Source: Fictibacillus nanhaiensis (lineage in GTDB: Bacteria > Bacillota > Bacilli > Bacillales > Fictibacillaceae). From it: DNA of 64,000 bases. The DNA is taken from the NCBI GenBank assembly GCA_016401345.1, contig JAEACG010000001.1, positions 186,001 through 250,000 of the forward strand. The letters are read 5' to 3'. The translations under genes and the position numbers were made by a program. Below, one piece after another: positions 63,086-64,000 of this stretch (positions are counted from its first letter, which is position 1; each line of letters begins with the position of its first letter). Under the pieces are notes generated by a model that saw only the letters and a program-made list of their open reading frames with translations, did not search any database and had not been told where the DNA came from.

Positions 63086-63982
63086 CTATTCTTGAATGGT
63101 ACCCTCTTTAATAGCCGCTTTTCGGATACTTTCGTAATCCTTATTTGCGGCCTTCGTAAATCCAGTTGCGCCAAAAGCATCCAAAATTTCTTTATCTTTA
63201 ATATCTAAAAAGATCTCTTGAAGTTTTTTCATCGTTTTCTCATCTGTACTTTTAGATACAGCCCAAGGATATTGGAACAATTTCTCTGACTTCCAGATCA
63301 CTTTAAACTGATCTCCGTCGATCGTTCCTTCTTCGATTAATTTATCGTATATCGCGCTGTCGATCGCACCAACATCCACTTGTTTGTTTTGAACAGCAAG
63401 AGCGGTTGCATCATGAGAACCGGTAAACCTAACATTATTAAAATCACTATCAGATTCACTTCTATAGATGCCTTCATCTTTTAGTTTGATACTCGGAATC
63501 AAAGAGCCCGAAGTTGAGGATGGATCACCAAAAGCAAACTTTACGTTCTTAGCATCAGATACCATATCCTCAAGGTTTGAATATTTGTTGTCTTTATGGG
63601 TGATCAAATAAGAATAATAGAATGGTTCACCTTTGATCAATTGTGTTACGATCGCTTTAGCTCCACTTTCTTCATGAGCAACAACGTATGTAAGAGGTCC
63701 GAAATAAGCCATGTCGATCTTATCATAGTTCATCGCCTCAACAACACCGTTGTAATCCGGATAAGATGTGATCTTAACTTCTCTGTCCATCTTCTTACTA
63801 AGCACTTTCTGAAGTTTATCAAGTGCCCCCTTCATCTCACCTTCCGTTTGGGCTGGGATTACCCCAATCGTAAAGACCTCATCTTTATTCGATTTTGCAT
63901 TCTTCTTATCATCGTTATTCGTTCCGCAAGCTGATAAGAGTAAGATCATAGTCAGCAGCAACAAACTAAGTTTTTTCATCAT
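63086..63982 (-). CDS. phnD: PhnD-type substrate-binding lipoprotein
   Basis: A 298-residue lipoprotein. The signal ends LLLLSAC with the lipobox Cys at 19, giving membrane anchoring. FTIGVIPAQTEGEMKGALDKLQKVL, SYPDYNGVVEAMNYDKIDMAYFGPLTYVVA and SGSLIPS are PhnD-type features of a type II periplasmic-binding protein. Ligand choice is not readable from sequence; phosphonate or phosphite are typical. AAGGAGAGAAT precedes the ATG. It is the first gene of the leftward transporter operon. Confidence 0.87.
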   Translation of the reverse strand: MMKKLSLLLLTMILLLSACGTNNDDKKNAKSNKDEVFTIGVIPAQTEGEMKGALDKLQKVLSKKMDREVKITSYPDYNGVVEAMNYDKIDMAYFGPLTYVVAHEESGAKAIVTQLIKGEPFYYSYLITHKDNKYSNLEDMVSDAKNVKFAFGDPSSTSGSLIPSIKLKDEGIYRSESDSDFNNVRFTGSHDATALAVQNKQVDVGAIDSAIYDKLIEEGTIDGDQFKVIWKSEKLFQYPWAVSKSTDEKTMKKLQEIFLDIKDKEILDAFGATGFTKAANKDYESIRKAAIKEGTIQE

Positions 63983-64000
63983 ATTCTCTCCTTTTTTCTA

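Noticed and set aside
1-64000. CRISPR arrays, prophage, transposase genes, rRNA and tRNA genes
   Set aside because: I looked for regular direct repeats, phage structural genes, DDE transposase frames and T-arm motifs and found none that hold up.

Overview
The window looks like chromosome from a low-GC, endospore-forming member of the Bacillaceae or a close relative. The sequence evidence is several small acid-soluble spore protein genes (tlp, sspN, sspO, sspP), a YjcZ-type sporulation peptide, many genes recognisable by their Bacillus subtilis counterparts (brxA, cvfB, yycC, fhs, ypcP, ypdQ, ypeP, dynA, cshA, citB, yneP/Q/R, kamA/yodPQRST), strong AGGAGG-type ribosome binding sites, and frequent TTG starts. 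I see no prophage, transposase gene, CRISPR array, rRNA or tRNA. A Fictibacillus-like host is a guess only.

Layout. 0-9 kb: threonine aldolase, a frameshifted methyltransferase, an MMPL exporter, plsY, a YjcZ-like peptide, brxA, two Rossmann-fold oxidoreductases, a decayed cysteine hydrolase and an MgtC-family protein. 9-21 kb: a DUF485/acetate-type symporter pair, an amino-acid permease, cvfB, yycC, fhs, a 2Fe-2S protein, an RNase H and HD cluster, a DMT transporter, ypcP, a probable 6S RNA and two small genes. 21-24 kb: two tandem paralogous membrane-anchored proteins of unknown function. 24-34 kb: a lysine/beta-lysine module (kamA, yodP, yodQ, yodR, yodS, yodT, yokU and a GabT-like aminotransferase) with a sigma-54 activator, a near-perfect -24/-12 promoter and two matching palindromes. 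34-43 kb: a TRIC-type channel, a PHP phosphoesterase, a sulfurtransferase, zwf, a cyclase-family hydrolase, an MFS exporter, a PatA-like aminotransferase and a stand-alone MurE-like ligase. 43-58 kb: dynA, an acetyltransferase, a phosphodiesterase, cshA, an NhaC-type antiporter, a UDG-like protein, yneR/Q/P, tlp, sspN, an FbpB-like peptide, aconitase, a DUF378 protein and sspO. 58-64 kb: sspP, a selenocysteine locus, and a PhnD-PhnE-PhnC type ABC transporter.

The most striking region is 58.7-61.5 kb. It carries selA and selD, plus an unannotated SelW-like (Rdx) protein with a CxxU motif. Both the Rdx gene and selD have an in-frame TGA where homologues have a redox or catalytic Cys/Sec. Each TGA is followed by a small stem-loop with an AGUYU apical loop, which I read as bacterial SECIS elements. 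The rdx-selA junction contains a perfect 12-bp hairpin that buries the selA Shine-Dalgarno sequence. selB and selC are not in the window and should lie elsewhere.

The kam/yod module reads as a route from lysine to beta-lysine (KamA), to N-acetyl-beta-lysine (YodP), then transamination (YodT), CoA transfer (YodR/S) and deacetylation (YodQ). It may end at 4-aminobutyrate, which the GabT-like enzyme could use. The order of the later steps is inference. Sigma-54 control of kamA is directly supported by the promoter sequence.
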